Of a stretch of 64,000 nucleotides of DNA, positions 34,610 to 43,582 are shown one piece after another; position 1 is the first letter of the stretch; each line of letters starts with the position of its first letter. Location: positions 124,001-188,000 of the forward strand of contig NZ_JAGYWA010000002.1 of the NCBI RefSeq assembly GCF_018383905.1, given 5' to 3'. The position numbers and the translations under genes are program-made. This DNA is from Flavobacterium branchiicola (GTDB lineage: Bacteria; Bacteroidota; Bacteroidia; Flavobacteriales; Flavobacteriaceae). A model generated the notes under the pieces. It was not told the origin of the DNA and made no database searches. It saw only the letters and a program-made list of their open reading frames with translations.

Positions 34610-37600
34610 TTATTGAATAATGATTTTTCGCAGTTTACTTCCCTGTTGCGACTCAAAAAGAACAAAATAAATTCCTGATGGAAGTCCGGTTAAACTGAAA
34701 TTAAACAGGTAATTACTTTTGCCACTATCGCTTTTTGAATCTATAAGCAGATTATTGTTCAGGTTATAGACTTTTATATTTGCCGGCATAATTTTATCTA
34801 GCGTAACATCTACTGTAAAAATTCCATTTGACGGATTTGGATAAATTTTCAAATCGAAATTTTTGATTGTTTCATCTGGATTATTTTCTTCAAATTCACC
34901 TTCGGTAACCAAAATTTGCTTGGTTTGATAGGCTGTACAGTCTCCTTTTGTGGTGTTTAGTGTAATATCATATTCGCCCGCTTCACTAAAACTGATTTCA
35001 GCAAAATCACTGTTTTTAGAAATTACAGTTGCGTTTGCCGGGAATACCCATTCGATTTTATCTGCGGCAGGATTACTGATATCAACAATTATAATTTTTT
35101 CGTTTCTAAATACCTGACTTGAAACAGCAAACTCGGCACTTATGGCAGTTTGCTGACTTGATATTTTAATGGTATCAGTAGCAGTACAACCCAGTTTATT
35201 TGTTACCACGACGGTATAATTAGCAGGTTGAGAAACCGTAATCATTGCCTGAGTACTTTTGAAACCTTTATCTGATGTCCAGGCATAAGTTGCTTTATCA
35301 TCATCGATAGTGGCGTTGATAGTCAAAGTCTGATCAAAACACAGGGTTACATCTTCACCTAAATAAATCACATCTTTTGGTGGGTTTACAATTGAATACG
35401 TTCTGGAAATAATACAACCTCTGGCATCTGTAATTTCAACTGTATATTCTCCTGCAGCAGCATTGCTTAAGGTATTTGTTTTTTCGCCTGTGTTCCATAA
35501 GTATTTAAATGGTGCAGTTCCGGCGATAGGAGTTACCACAATTGTGGCATCAGAACCTTCATAACAGGTTGGTATTTTTATTTTTTCTGATGCATCTAAG
35601 TGTTCCGGTGTTATTAAATTTATTGTATTGACAACAGTACAGCCATTTTTGTCAGTAACAGTTAAGGTGTACGTACCGGAAACAGTATCTACAAGATTAG
35701 GTGTTTTTGCACCCGTATTCCATAAATAAGTATATGGAGCTGTTCCTTGAGAGGCATTTGAGACAATGGTCCAATCCTTACCATCTCCACAGCGAATATA
35801 ATCGGCAGAAAGAGAATTGGTTAATAAAGTAGGTTCTGTAATTGTAATATTCTGACTCTGTATAGATTTGTCAAAAGAATCTGTTGCAATAACATAATAA
35901 GTTCCGGCTTTTACGTTTGTTAAAGTTTCGTTTTGACCAACAATAATAGTAGGATTATTAATTTCATACCATTTATATCGGTAATCCGGAAGTCCTCCAG
36001 AGGTTAAGGCTTTAATACTGGCCGTTGCTGCGCCTTGACATTGTACTGTATTTATTTGTACAACATCAATAAATAAAGGATCAACTTTGTCTAAATCTCT
36101 GGCAATAATAGGACAGCCATTGGCATCAGTAACACTAATAAAATATTGACCCGCGTATATGTTATAGATACTTGTGTTTGAAGCTTTATTACTATCGGTA
36201 TAAATTAAATTCATATTTTGATCATACCACTGAAAATTATAATTAGCAGTACCACCCTGAACCGTAACTGCAATACTAGCATCATCTACACCAACAGCAG
36301 ATGGAGGTGTTTTAACAACTTTACTAATCGATAATATTTGCGGCTCTGTAATAACAAAATTTTGAGTTGTACTACAATTATTTGCATCTCTTACTGTAAC
36401 TGAATAATTACCAGCATACAGATTGCTTATAGAATTAGGATCAGCATCAGAAGTTTTACTCCATGTTACAGTATGCGTGCCCGTACCTCCGGATGTAGTA
36501 ATATAAATTGCTCCATCATGTTGATTTTTACAAGAAACGTTTGTTTGAACAAAATTTATTTTAATTGGTGTAGGCTCATTGATCACTACTTTATTTGAAG
36601 TATAACTATTTCCGAATCCGTCATCAACTACTAAATAATAGGTGCCCGCAATCAAACTTTCTGAAGGATTAGTTGTTGAAACTACTACTGTTGAATTTAG
36701 ATTATTATACCATTTATAAATATAGTTTTTATCAGTATCAGCAACTCCTATTGGTGCTCCACCGGTTATTGTCGCTTTTAAAACAGCTTCTTTGTATCCA
36801 TTACATTTTATAGATTCTGTTTCTGTGATTGAGGTAATTAGTAATTTATCAGGTTGAATTAAGGTATATGACGCATCTGTTACACAGCTATTTGCGTCAG
36901 TAATAGTTAGTTTGTAAGTGCCAATTTCTAATTTATCGATCATCGTAGTTCCAGAAACTGCTGTATTTGTAGTTTGATTGATCCAGGAATAAATGTATGG
37001 TTCAGTTCCTCCAGAAATTTCAACTTTGATACTTCCGTTTTTAGTTTCAAAACCACTTAAATTTTTTACCTCTAAAGTTGTTATTTTTAATGGAGCGGCA
37101 GGTTGAGTAATTTCTATATCAGTGCTAAAAGAGGTCTGACATAAATTATTATCGGTGATCACCAAATTATATTTACCAAATCCCAGAGAAGCTAAATCTT
37201 CGTCTGTAGAATAATCTACACCGTCTTTTTTCCATTGAATAGAATAAGGTTTGCTGCTTGTTGTGCCCCCTGTAATATTAATATTAATAACACCAGTTGA
37301 ATTTCCGTAACATAAAACATTGGTTTTATTATCTAAAGAAACCATTAATTTATCTGGTTGTTTTAAATTGTAAGCAGTAGCAGTTTTTGAAGAACCAACC
37401 GCATCTTTTACAATTACATGATACAAACCAAATCCAATATTTTCTATGAATGATTGGGTTTCTCCGGTAATTTTTACATTGTTTTTGTACCATTCATAAG
37501 TATAATCAGTAACTCCTCCAATTACATTAACTTTAATTGCTCCATTTGCATCTCCATAACATAGAATGTTTTTGGTTTCTTGTAATGAAACGATTAAATC

Positions 37601-39478
37601 AGGATTCTGCTCAACTTCAAAAATTCTGGTTGCAATACAACCTGCATTGTCAGCTGCATTTTCCTTAGCATCTCGAACTTCAAGGGTATAAAAACCAGCT
37701 GCAAGCCCGGAAATATCTTTTGTAGTTTTTTTAAATGCAGCATCCAGATCATAAGTCCATTTATAGGTATATCCACCATTACCACCAGTGATTAATGGCA
37801 ATGTAATTGCTCCTGTACTTTGTCCATAGATATTAACTTTGGTTATAGTTGCGTTAGGAATAACTATTGGATCTGGTTGTTTAATCTCAATGTTTGTAAT
37901 TGAAGTTGAACACCCGTTAGAATCAGTTACAGTAACGGAGTAAAATCCGGCTTTTAGATTATTTTGATCTTTAACAATACTATTATTGCTCCACAAGTAA
38001 GTATATCCCGGAGTACCATCTGAAACGTTAATTGCAATTGCACCATCACTTCCGCCATTACAAGAAACGTCCTTTTTTTGCGCAATAATAATTTTTGCCG
38101 TAAGTGGGGCCAAAGGTTCTGTTATTGTATAAGAACCACTTATTGTAGTTTTGTCGTCAGATACTTCGACAGTGTAAATATCTCCAGATGGGGCAGTACC
38201 AGTTAGTCCTGTAATTGTATTAGTAGTTGCTCCAGTAATTTTTATACCATTTTTATACCATTGATAGCCATAATTAGAAGTAATTGTTCCTCCGGCTCCT
38301 TGCACAGTTAAAGAACCAGTTGCATTTCCGTGACATTTTACATTAGTTTGTTGTATCAATTTTATATTTAAAGCTTCTAATACTACATCTACCTGATAAG
38401 GACATCCTGAAGAAGATGTAACAATAATATGGTAACTACCGTTTCCTAATTTTTGTTTTTGAGCTACATCGTCAGAAGGAAATGAAGGATCCCCATCTTT
38501 AGACCACTTATAAGTATAAGTTGCATTTTCACCATCGATAATTCCTCCGGAAGGAGTAAGTTTAATTTCGCCATCATTATTGGCAAGACTTGGTTGTGTT
38601 ACCGAAGGTGTTACAGCTAATGGAGCTGTCGGCTCTTTAATTTCAATATCACCAGTAAAGGTGCAAGTAGCAAAATTTTTATCAGTAATTGTATATTTAT
38701 AGATTCCCTTTGGCAAATTAAATCTTGACGGAATAGTAACGCTGCTATTTGTCCATGTAATGTTATAGGCACCGCTTCCACCTATTATCGTAAATGCTAT
38801 TGTTCCGTCACTTTGACCTTTGCAGGTTACATTAGTTCTAATTAAATTACTAATACCTAAAGCGGGATTTTGTGTAACAGTAATGGTTTTGCTTTTTGCA
38901 TTTTGAGGACTGGCATTATCAAAAACTGTAAGCTCATATATACCGGCTTTACCCGTAACAACTGGACCGGCTTTAGTCTCTGTTGTATTATCAGTGTATG
39001 TTATTTTCCATGAAAAAGTATAAGATCCATTTTTAGTAAGAAAACCACCATCAGCATCAGCTGTTAAAGTAGTAGATCCCCCATAACAGGAAATAAAAGT
39101 TTCGCCTGTAAATTTAGGGACAAGGTCATCTGGCTCAGTTACTAGAAATTTTTCAGTTTTAACACAAGCTTTATTTTCCGTAACAGTTACAGTATAAGTT
39201 CCTGGCCCAAGATTAAAAAGGCTATTAGATGTTCCCGGATAAGTAGTAGTTCCTTTTTCCCAGGTATAAGTATAAGGTCCGGCACCGGCAGTTTTACCAC
39301 CAGTTATTGGATCTAGTGTAATACTACCACTTGACAGGTTATAGCCGGAAGAATTAGTAATATTACCCGTAATTGTATTAATAGCAGCAGGGTCAGAAAG
39401 TATAGCTTGTCTAATTCCACTTTGAGAATAACTAACTGAACTAGTAATTAACACTAATAAATATATAATTTTTTTCAT
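34610..39478 (-). CDS. SprB-repeat surface adhesin with T9SS type A sorting domain
   Basis: About 1622 residues from the ATG at 39478, which starts an ideal signal peptide (MKKIIYLLVLITSSVSYSQS). In-frame ATGs at 39490 and 39505 overlap the previous gene. About 16 SprB-like repeats of roughly 85 residues follow, each with the pattern C-x-G-x3-G-x-I, then GG-x3-Y-x-Y-x-W, then G-x-Y-x-V-x-V-x-D-x2-G-C. A PKD-like domain is next, then a T9SS type A sorting domain (IYPNPSNGIFTV, ending SGIYFVLFESQQGSKLRKII). SprB-type repeats occur in gliding adhesins of Flavobacterium. Here the protein sits in an operon with a giant toxin. Confidence 0.85.
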   Translation of the reverse strand: MKKIIYLLVLITSSVSYSQSGIRQAILSDPAAINTITGNITNSSGYNLSSGSITLDPITGGKTAGAGPYTYTWEKGTTTYPGTSNSLFNLGPGTYTVTVTENKACVKTEKFLVTEPDDLVPKFTGETFISCYGGSTTLTADADGGFLTKNGSYTFSWKITYTDNTTETKAGPVVTGKAGIYELTVFDNASPQNAKSKTITVTQNPALGISNLIRTNVTCKGQSDGTIAFTIIGGSGAYNITWTNSSVTIPSRFNLPKGIYKYTITDKNFATCTFTGDIEIKEPTAPLAVTPSVTQPSLANNDGEIKLTPSGGIIDGENATYTYKWSKDGDPSFPSDDVAQKQKLGNGSYHIIVTSSSGCPYQVDVVLEALNIKLIQQTNVKCHGNATGSLTVQGAGGTITSNYGYQWYKNGIKITGATTNTITGLTGTAPSGDIYTVEVSDDKTTISGSYTITEPLAPLTAKIIIAQKKDVSCNGGSDGAIAINVSDGTPGYTYLWSNNSIVKDQNNLKAGFYSVTVTDSNGCSTSITNIEIKQPDPIVIPNATITKVNIYGQSTGAITLPLITGGNGGYTYKWTYDLDAAFKKTTKDISGLAAGFYTLEVRDAKENAADNAGCIATRIFEVEQNPDLIVSLQETKNILCYGDANGAIKVNVIGGVTDYTYEWYKNNVKITGETQSFIENIGFGLYHVIVKDAVGSSKTATAYNLKQPDKLMVSLDNKTNVLCYGNSTGVININITGGTTSSKPYSIQWKKDGVDYSTDEDLASLGFGKYNLVITDNNLCQTSFSTDIEITQPAAPLKITTLEVKNLSGFETKNGSIKVEISGGTEPYIYSWINQTTNTAVSGTTMIDKLEIGTYKLTITDANSCVTDASYTLIQPDKLLITSITETESIKCNGYKEAVLKATITGGAPIGVADTDKNYIYKWYNNLNSTVVVSTTNPSESLIAGTYYLVVDDGFGNSYTSNKVVINEPTPIKINFVQTNVSCKNQHDGAIYITTSGGTGTHTVTWSKTSDADPNSISNLYAGNYSVTVRDANNCSTTQNFVITEPQILSISKVVKTPPSAVGVDDASIAVTVQGGTANYNFQWYDQNMNLIYTDSNKASNTSIYNIYAGQYFISVTDANGCPIIARDLDKVDPLFIDVVQINTVQCQGAATASIKALTSGGLPDYRYKWYEINNPTIIVGQNETLTNVKAGTYYVIATDSFDKSIQSQNITITEPTLLTNSLSADYIRCGDGKDWTIVSNASQGTAPYTYLWNTGAKTPNLVDTVSGTYTLTVTDKNGCTVVNTINLITPEHLDASEKIKIPTCYEGSDATIVVTPIAGTAPFKYLWNTGEKTNTLSNAAAGEYTVEITDARGCIISRTYSIVNPPKDVIYLGEDVTLCFDQTLTINATIDDDKATYAWTSDKGFKSTQAMITVSQPANYTVVVTNKLGCTATDTIKISSQQTAISAEFAVSSQVFRNEKIIIVDISNPAADKIEWVFPANATVISKNSDFAEISFSEAGEYDITLNTTKGDCTAYQTKQILVTEGEFEENNPDETIKNFDLKIYPNPSNGIFTVDVTLDKIMPANIKVYNLNNNLLIDSKSDSGKSNYLFNFSLTGLPSGIYFVLFESQQGSKLRKIIIQ

Positions 39479-39482
39479 CTTT

Positions 39483-40700
39483 TTAGTCATTTGCGGTTGT
39501 ATCAATACAGGTATATTTATCTCTAACTTTTATAAGGTAAGTGCCTTCTGGCTTATTGATATCTAAGCTTGAAGTAAACTCAATTTCAGACTCTGAATTT
39601 ATTTGGCAGTAATAGGGCGAAGTCCCGCCTTTGGCTTTTATAGTAAGCATTCCATTGCCACCTTTGCAGAGTGGTTGATTTTCAATCACTTCAAAGTATA
39701 CAGCATCTGGAGGAGATATTGTAAAGGAAGGGTTTGGGAGTTTATTTGTACTTGAGTACTGCGAATTAAGAAAGGTTTGATATACTATATAGTAGTCTCC
39801 TTGTGCCAAACCTGTAAAAGTGTATATTTTTTTTGTAGCATCAACTGTATAACTCGGAGTAGGAATAAGTGCATTACTAGGTGTTTTATAAAAGTTAAAT
39901 TTAAAGCTTTCATTAGTGACTAATTCTCTGCTGAATGTCAAAATAACATTTCCGTCTTGATTATAAGTACATGTAGTTTTACTTGCTTCGGGTTTTTTAT
40001 CTAAATCAGGAGAGCACGGAATTACATTATAAGAAACTATATTTGAATAAACATTTTCTCCTGTTGTTGTAGGATCTGAATCTATAACAACACGAAAATC
40101 TATATTTCCAGTGTAGGTTGATGCTATATAATTTGATTTAACGAATTGAAATGTTTCATCAAATGCAGTACTTATATTTGTTTTTACAAAACTGCCACCA
40201 TCTATTCTGTATTCCCAAAAGAAGCGTTGTGGACCTGTACAGCCAGTAGCTTTTAATGCTATTGTTTCACAAAAACTATTGTTAATGCCAGGATCAACTA
40301 ATACTTGATCGGTTATCATGTACATTCCGTTATAGTCTGTCATAGGTGTACAATCAGCAGTAATATTACCTCCAACATGATACTCCCAGCCATCATGACA
40401 ATAACCACTGCACATTTCTGAATCTGGTTGATACAGAAGTATTTCATAGTATGTTGGACGCTTATCATAAATTAAAAAACTACCACTTTCTACTTTCTGC
40501 CCGCCTATTGGGTCTAAATGGACTCCATTATATTCAAGTCGAAATCTAGCATAATTACAGTTACACTCAGGGTATGAAATTTCACCAGCAAAGAACATTA
40601 TATACTTTTTTGCTTGTGCTTGTGCCATATTGATCGAGCATAAAAAGATTAATACTACTATTAATTTTTTATAGACGTCATATTTATTACTATTTCGCAT
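39483..40700 (-). CDS. Secreted protein with one C-terminal SprB-like unit (third paralogue)
   Basis: A 405-residue protein with a signal peptide (cleavage after NMAQAQ), a cysteine-rich N-terminal region (SYPECNCNYARF, MCSGYCHDGWEY), beta-sandwich segments in the middle, and a terminal SprB-like unit (QPLCKGGNGMLTIKAKGG, ending RDKYTCIDTTAND). It ends abruptly where a repeat array would normally go on. It is related in plan, though more distant in sequence, to the next two genes. It lies four bases before the best start of the repeat-rich adhesin, so the two may once have been one gene. Confidence 0.7.
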   Translation of the reverse strand: MRNSNKYDVYKKLIVVLIFLCSINMAQAQAKKYIMFFAGEISYPECNCNYARFRLEYNGVHLDPIGGQKVESGSFLIYDKRPTYYEILLYQPDSEMCSGYCHDGWEYHVGGNITADCTPMTDYNGMYMITDQVLVDPGINNSFCETIALKATGCTGPQRFFWEYRIDGGSFVKTNISTAFDETFQFVKSNYIASTYTGNIDFRVVIDSDPTTTGENVYSNIVSYNVIPCSPDLDKKPEASKTTCTYNQDGNVILTFSRELVTNESFKFNFYKTPSNALIPTPSYTVDATKKIYTFTGLAQGDYYIVYQTFLNSQYSSTNKLPNPSFTISPPDAVYFEVIENQPLCKGGNGMLTIKAKGGTSPYYCQINSESEIEFTSSLDINKPEGTYLIKVRDKYTCIDTTAND

Positions 40701-40773
40701 TCAGGATATTTTGGTATTCGTTAATTGAGTTTGTTATTTGTTTGTACATTGATAAATGTTTTAAAATTTGTCA

Positions 40774-42072
40774 CTACTCGTCTGCAGTTTTATCAATACA
40801 ATCGAATTTATCTGTAACTTTTATATCATAGGTTTTGGCTTTACAACCGTTTATGTAATATTTATCATTGACAGCATTATAAATGGCAGTAGAGAGAGTT
40901 CCATCAACATAGAATTTATAGTCCTTTGTTCCGCCTTTAACCTCAATCTCAATCGTTCCATCATTACCTCCAAAACAGCTTGGTAGAATTTGATCACTTA
41001 TTTTAAATTCTACTTTTTTAGGATCTGTATAGGTAAAAGTATCTAAGGCTTTTAATGTTCCTGAAGGGACTGAATTCATGCTAGCCTGATATTCAACAAT
41101 GTATTCGTTGGCTTCTTCTAACTTTCCAAGGCTGGTAAATGAATATTTGTACAATCCAGATATATTATCATATACCAAAGAAGTTATTGGTGCTGTATTA
41201 GCAAAAAGCGGAGTTGTCTTTGTGGGGTCAGTATTTTTTAAATAGATAAGAGAGAGGGTTTCGTTTTGCTTTAATTGTTCCTCAAAATAAACATCAATTT
41301 TTTGAATATTGTCGCCATTGCATGAGGGAGCTTTATACTCTGTTTTTACTGCCACAGGAGCACATGGCAAATAAGTTAAGACCAGTGGTGTTGTAAAGGC
41401 TCTGTCCTGGTAATAACCTAATCTAAAATAAATGTTTTTGTTTAAGTAATCCTTATGATTTGCTCCCAGAATCTGTTGTATAGTAAAATTTGTTGTAGGG
41501 GTATTATTAGTTGGAATTCCTACTATTTGGTCGGGAACATCATTCCATGTAATATTGTCTAAACTAAATTGCCAATGGTAAGCTTCATTAGGAAAACCAT
41601 ATGGAAATGCAGCTAAACCTAATTGAAAACCAGCACAAATTGTTGTTGGATTCGTGGAGTCTAAATTTTTTATAGAAACATTAGGTGTAAACTCAGAAAT
41701 ACCTACCATAAAATCGCAACCACCTAATCGTAATGAAGAAAATTTTATTAAATCTGTGGCTGAAGCTGAAATGGTAGTATTTCTTAAACATTCTTCTATA
41801 GCTGATGCACAGGGTTCTACAGAAGTACTGGCTTCTAAAGAAAAATTAAATGAACTGTAATTTTTTACATTAGTGAAATTTTTATCCTGTGTATCATTTA
41901 TATCGCTATGATAAGCAATTAAGTCAGAGCCACTGCTTAAATTCCAATTAAAGCTATTATACTCACAAAAAAACCGCCCTGTGAAGCTTACTTTTATGGA
42001 GTAAGTTGGTTCTTGGGCAATTCCTTTAACAGAAAGTGTTATAAATAATAATAAAAAAAGAGTTTTTATCAT
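40774..42072 (-). CDS. Secreted protein with one C-terminal SprB-like unit (second paralogue)
   Basis: A 432-residue protein: signal peptide (cleavage after VKGIAQ), a beta domain, an Ig-like segment (TTICAGFQLGLAAF, then YHWQFSLDNITWNDVP), a second beta domain (PSCNGDNIQKIDVYFEEQL) and a terminal SprB-like unit (SCFGGNDGTIEIEVKGG, ending DKFDCIDKTADE). The last 70 residues are almost identical to those of the neighbour at 42121-43476, down to 59 identical bases of DNA. No sorting domain. Function unknown; surface or periplasmic. Confidence 0.7.
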   Translation of the reverse strand: MIKTLFLLLFITLSVKGIAQEPTYSIKVSFTGRFFCEYNSFNWNLSSGSDLIAYHSDINDTQDKNFTNVKNYSSFNFSLEASTSVEPCASAIEECLRNTTISASATDLIKFSSLRLGGCDFMVGISEFTPNVSIKNLDSTNPTTICAGFQLGLAAFPYGFPNEAYHWQFSLDNITWNDVPDQIVGIPTNNTPTTNFTIQQILGANHKDYLNKNIYFRLGYYQDRAFTTPLVLTYLPCAPVAVKTEYKAPSCNGDNIQKIDVYFEEQLKQNETLSLIYLKNTDPTKTTPLFANTAPITSLVYDNISGLYKYSFTSLGKLEEANEYIVEYQASMNSVPSGTLKALDTFTYTDPKKVEFKISDQILPSCFGGNDGTIEIEVKGGTKDYKFYVDGTLSTAIYNAVNDKYYINGCKAKTYDIKVTDKFDCIDKTADE

Positions 42073-42189
42073 GATTTATTTTTTTTAGAGTAATTAGACA
42101 TCATAAGTACTTTCATATTATTACATAGCTGTTTTATCAATACAATCGAATTTATCTGTAACTTTTATATCATAGGTTTTGGCTTTACA
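40787..42189. repeat. Near-identical 3' ends of two paralogous genes
   Basis: Bases 40787-40845 and 42131-42189 are identical over 59 positions, and similarity continues for about 140 more bases with scattered changes. They encode the last part of the terminal SprB-like unit in two adjacent paralogues. The rest of the two genes is much more diverged, which points to recent gene conversion or a recent tandem duplication of this end. Confidence 0.8.
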
Positions 42190-43476
42190 TCCATTTATGT
42201 AATATTTATTATTGGCAGCGTTATAAATGGCAGTAGTGAGTGTTCCATCAACATAGAATTTATAGTCTTTTGCTCCACCTTTAACCTCAATCCCGATCAC
42301 TCCATCATTACCGCCAGCACAGCTCGGTTGAATTTGATCTGTTATTTTAAATTCTACTTTTGTAGGATCTGCATAAGTAAAATATCCGTCTGGAAGGGTA
42401 GATTCCATAAAACCTGCAAGTCCTTTGTCGTTAGGATTTAAAGGATTGGTAATTTTTGCCTGATAAACAATTTTATAGGTTTTACCGTTTTCTATTTGCG
42501 TTAAATTCTTAAAAGTATAGGTGTTATTAGGACCAAAAGAGGTGATGTCTATATACTCATTAGTTTGTATCTCTGAAGGAACTTGTACAACTTTAATTCT
42601 ATCCAAACTCTCACCGATAGATGTATTTAAAGGTCTGTCAAAAGTAACCGTTACACTCTGAATTGGATCCTGACTACATTTAGGACCTTCATATGTAACA
42701 GATGTTATTACAGGAGCACATGGTGAATATGTAAGTTCAAAAGGGGCTGTAAAAGGACGATTCACATATCCTAATCTAAAATAAATTTTCTTTTTGAGGT
42801 AGGAAGCATGGTTTTGATTTAAGATTTGCTGAATCGAGAAAACAGGATTAGGGGTATTATTTATATTAGCTGGAAGATCTGTCCACGTAGTTTGATCAAC
42901 TGAATATTGCCAGTGATAGGCTGTCGCAGGAAAAATCCCGGTATCATTGGTCGAAAAGGCGCTTAAACTAAGCTGAGCTCCTGCACATATTGTGGTTGGA
43001 TTTTGAGTATCCAGATTTTTTATGGCGATGTTTGGAATAAAATTACTAATGCGGGAAGTTAGTCCACAAGGAGAGTCTGAGAACCCTACTGATCCATCTG
43101 CAATTAGATCATCGATTTTCTTTGAGACGCTTGTATTGGTATTACAGGTAAACCCGGTTCCATCTTCTGTATGAAACATTCCGTTGGAATTAATGGCTAC
43201 CTTAATTGTATTGCCATTTGCTATATTTACATTGGCATAGTTTTTTACAATTTTGCCATAATCTACATAGCCATTATCGGTATCTTTTGCAATTATAGCT
43301 GCATTATTTGTTATAGTCCAACGAAAATTGCTTGCACTATAAGAATTATAGGAAGGTCCGGTGGGACCTTGCCAGCATGTATTACACAAAAGACCATACG
43401 TAATATTAAAATTATAGGTTTGACCATAAAATTTAATACTAAGAAGTATAAAAAATAAAAGATACTTTTTTTTCAT
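42121..43476 (-). CDS. Secreted protein with one C-terminal SprB-like unit (first paralogue)
   Basis: A 451-residue protein from the ATG at 43476 (MKKKYLLFFILLSIKFYGQT signal peptide); a longer frame from a TTG at 43494 is not needed. Plan as in the downstream paralogue: an Ig-like region (TTICAGAQLSLSAF, YHWQYSVDQTTWTDLP), a beta domain (GPKCSQDPIQSVTVTFDRPL), then a terminal SprB-like unit (SCAGGNDGVIGIEVKGG, ending DKFDCIDKTAM). It follows the FnIII gene after about 106 bases, the largest gap in the operon, where an internal promoter could lie. Confidence 0.7.
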   Translation of the reverse strand: MKKKYLLFFILLSIKFYGQTYNFNITYGLLCNTCWQGPTGPSYNSYSASNFRWTITNNAAIIAKDTDNGYVDYGKIVKNYANVNIANGNTIKVAINSNGMFHTEDGTGFTCNTNTSVSKKIDDLIADGSVGFSDSPCGLTSRISNFIPNIAIKNLDTQNPTTICAGAQLSLSAFSTNDTGIFPATAYHWQYSVDQTTWTDLPANINNTPNPVFSIQQILNQNHASYLKKKIYFRLGYVNRPFTAPFELTYSPCAPVITSVTYEGPKCSQDPIQSVTVTFDRPLNTSIGESLDRIKVVQVPSEIQTNEYIDITSFGPNNTYTFKNLTQIENGKTYKIVYQAKITNPLNPNDKGLAGFMESTLPDGYFTYADPTKVEFKITDQIQPSCAGGNDGVIGIEVKGGAKDYKFYVDGTLTTAIYNAANNKYYINGCKAKTYDIKVTDKFDCIDKTAM

Positions 43477-43582
43477 TCGCTTATTCCTGTTCAATAATTA
43501 CAACACATTTATTTAGTTGAATTCTTATAGTAAGTATTGAGTGTTTTTTTATAATGTATTTAATTTGATAAATTTTAAAGTG

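Noticed and set aside
34610..39478. Tandem repeats as an assembly or VNTR artefact
   Set aside because: The repeats are diverged at DNA level and share only protein-level pattern, as in normal SprB-type arrays.
39483..39505. Frameshift joining the SprB-tailed gene and the repeat adhesin into one broken gene
   Set aside because: The adhesin has its own complete signal peptide starting at 39478, so two separate secreted proteins are the simpler reading, although an ancient split is possible.
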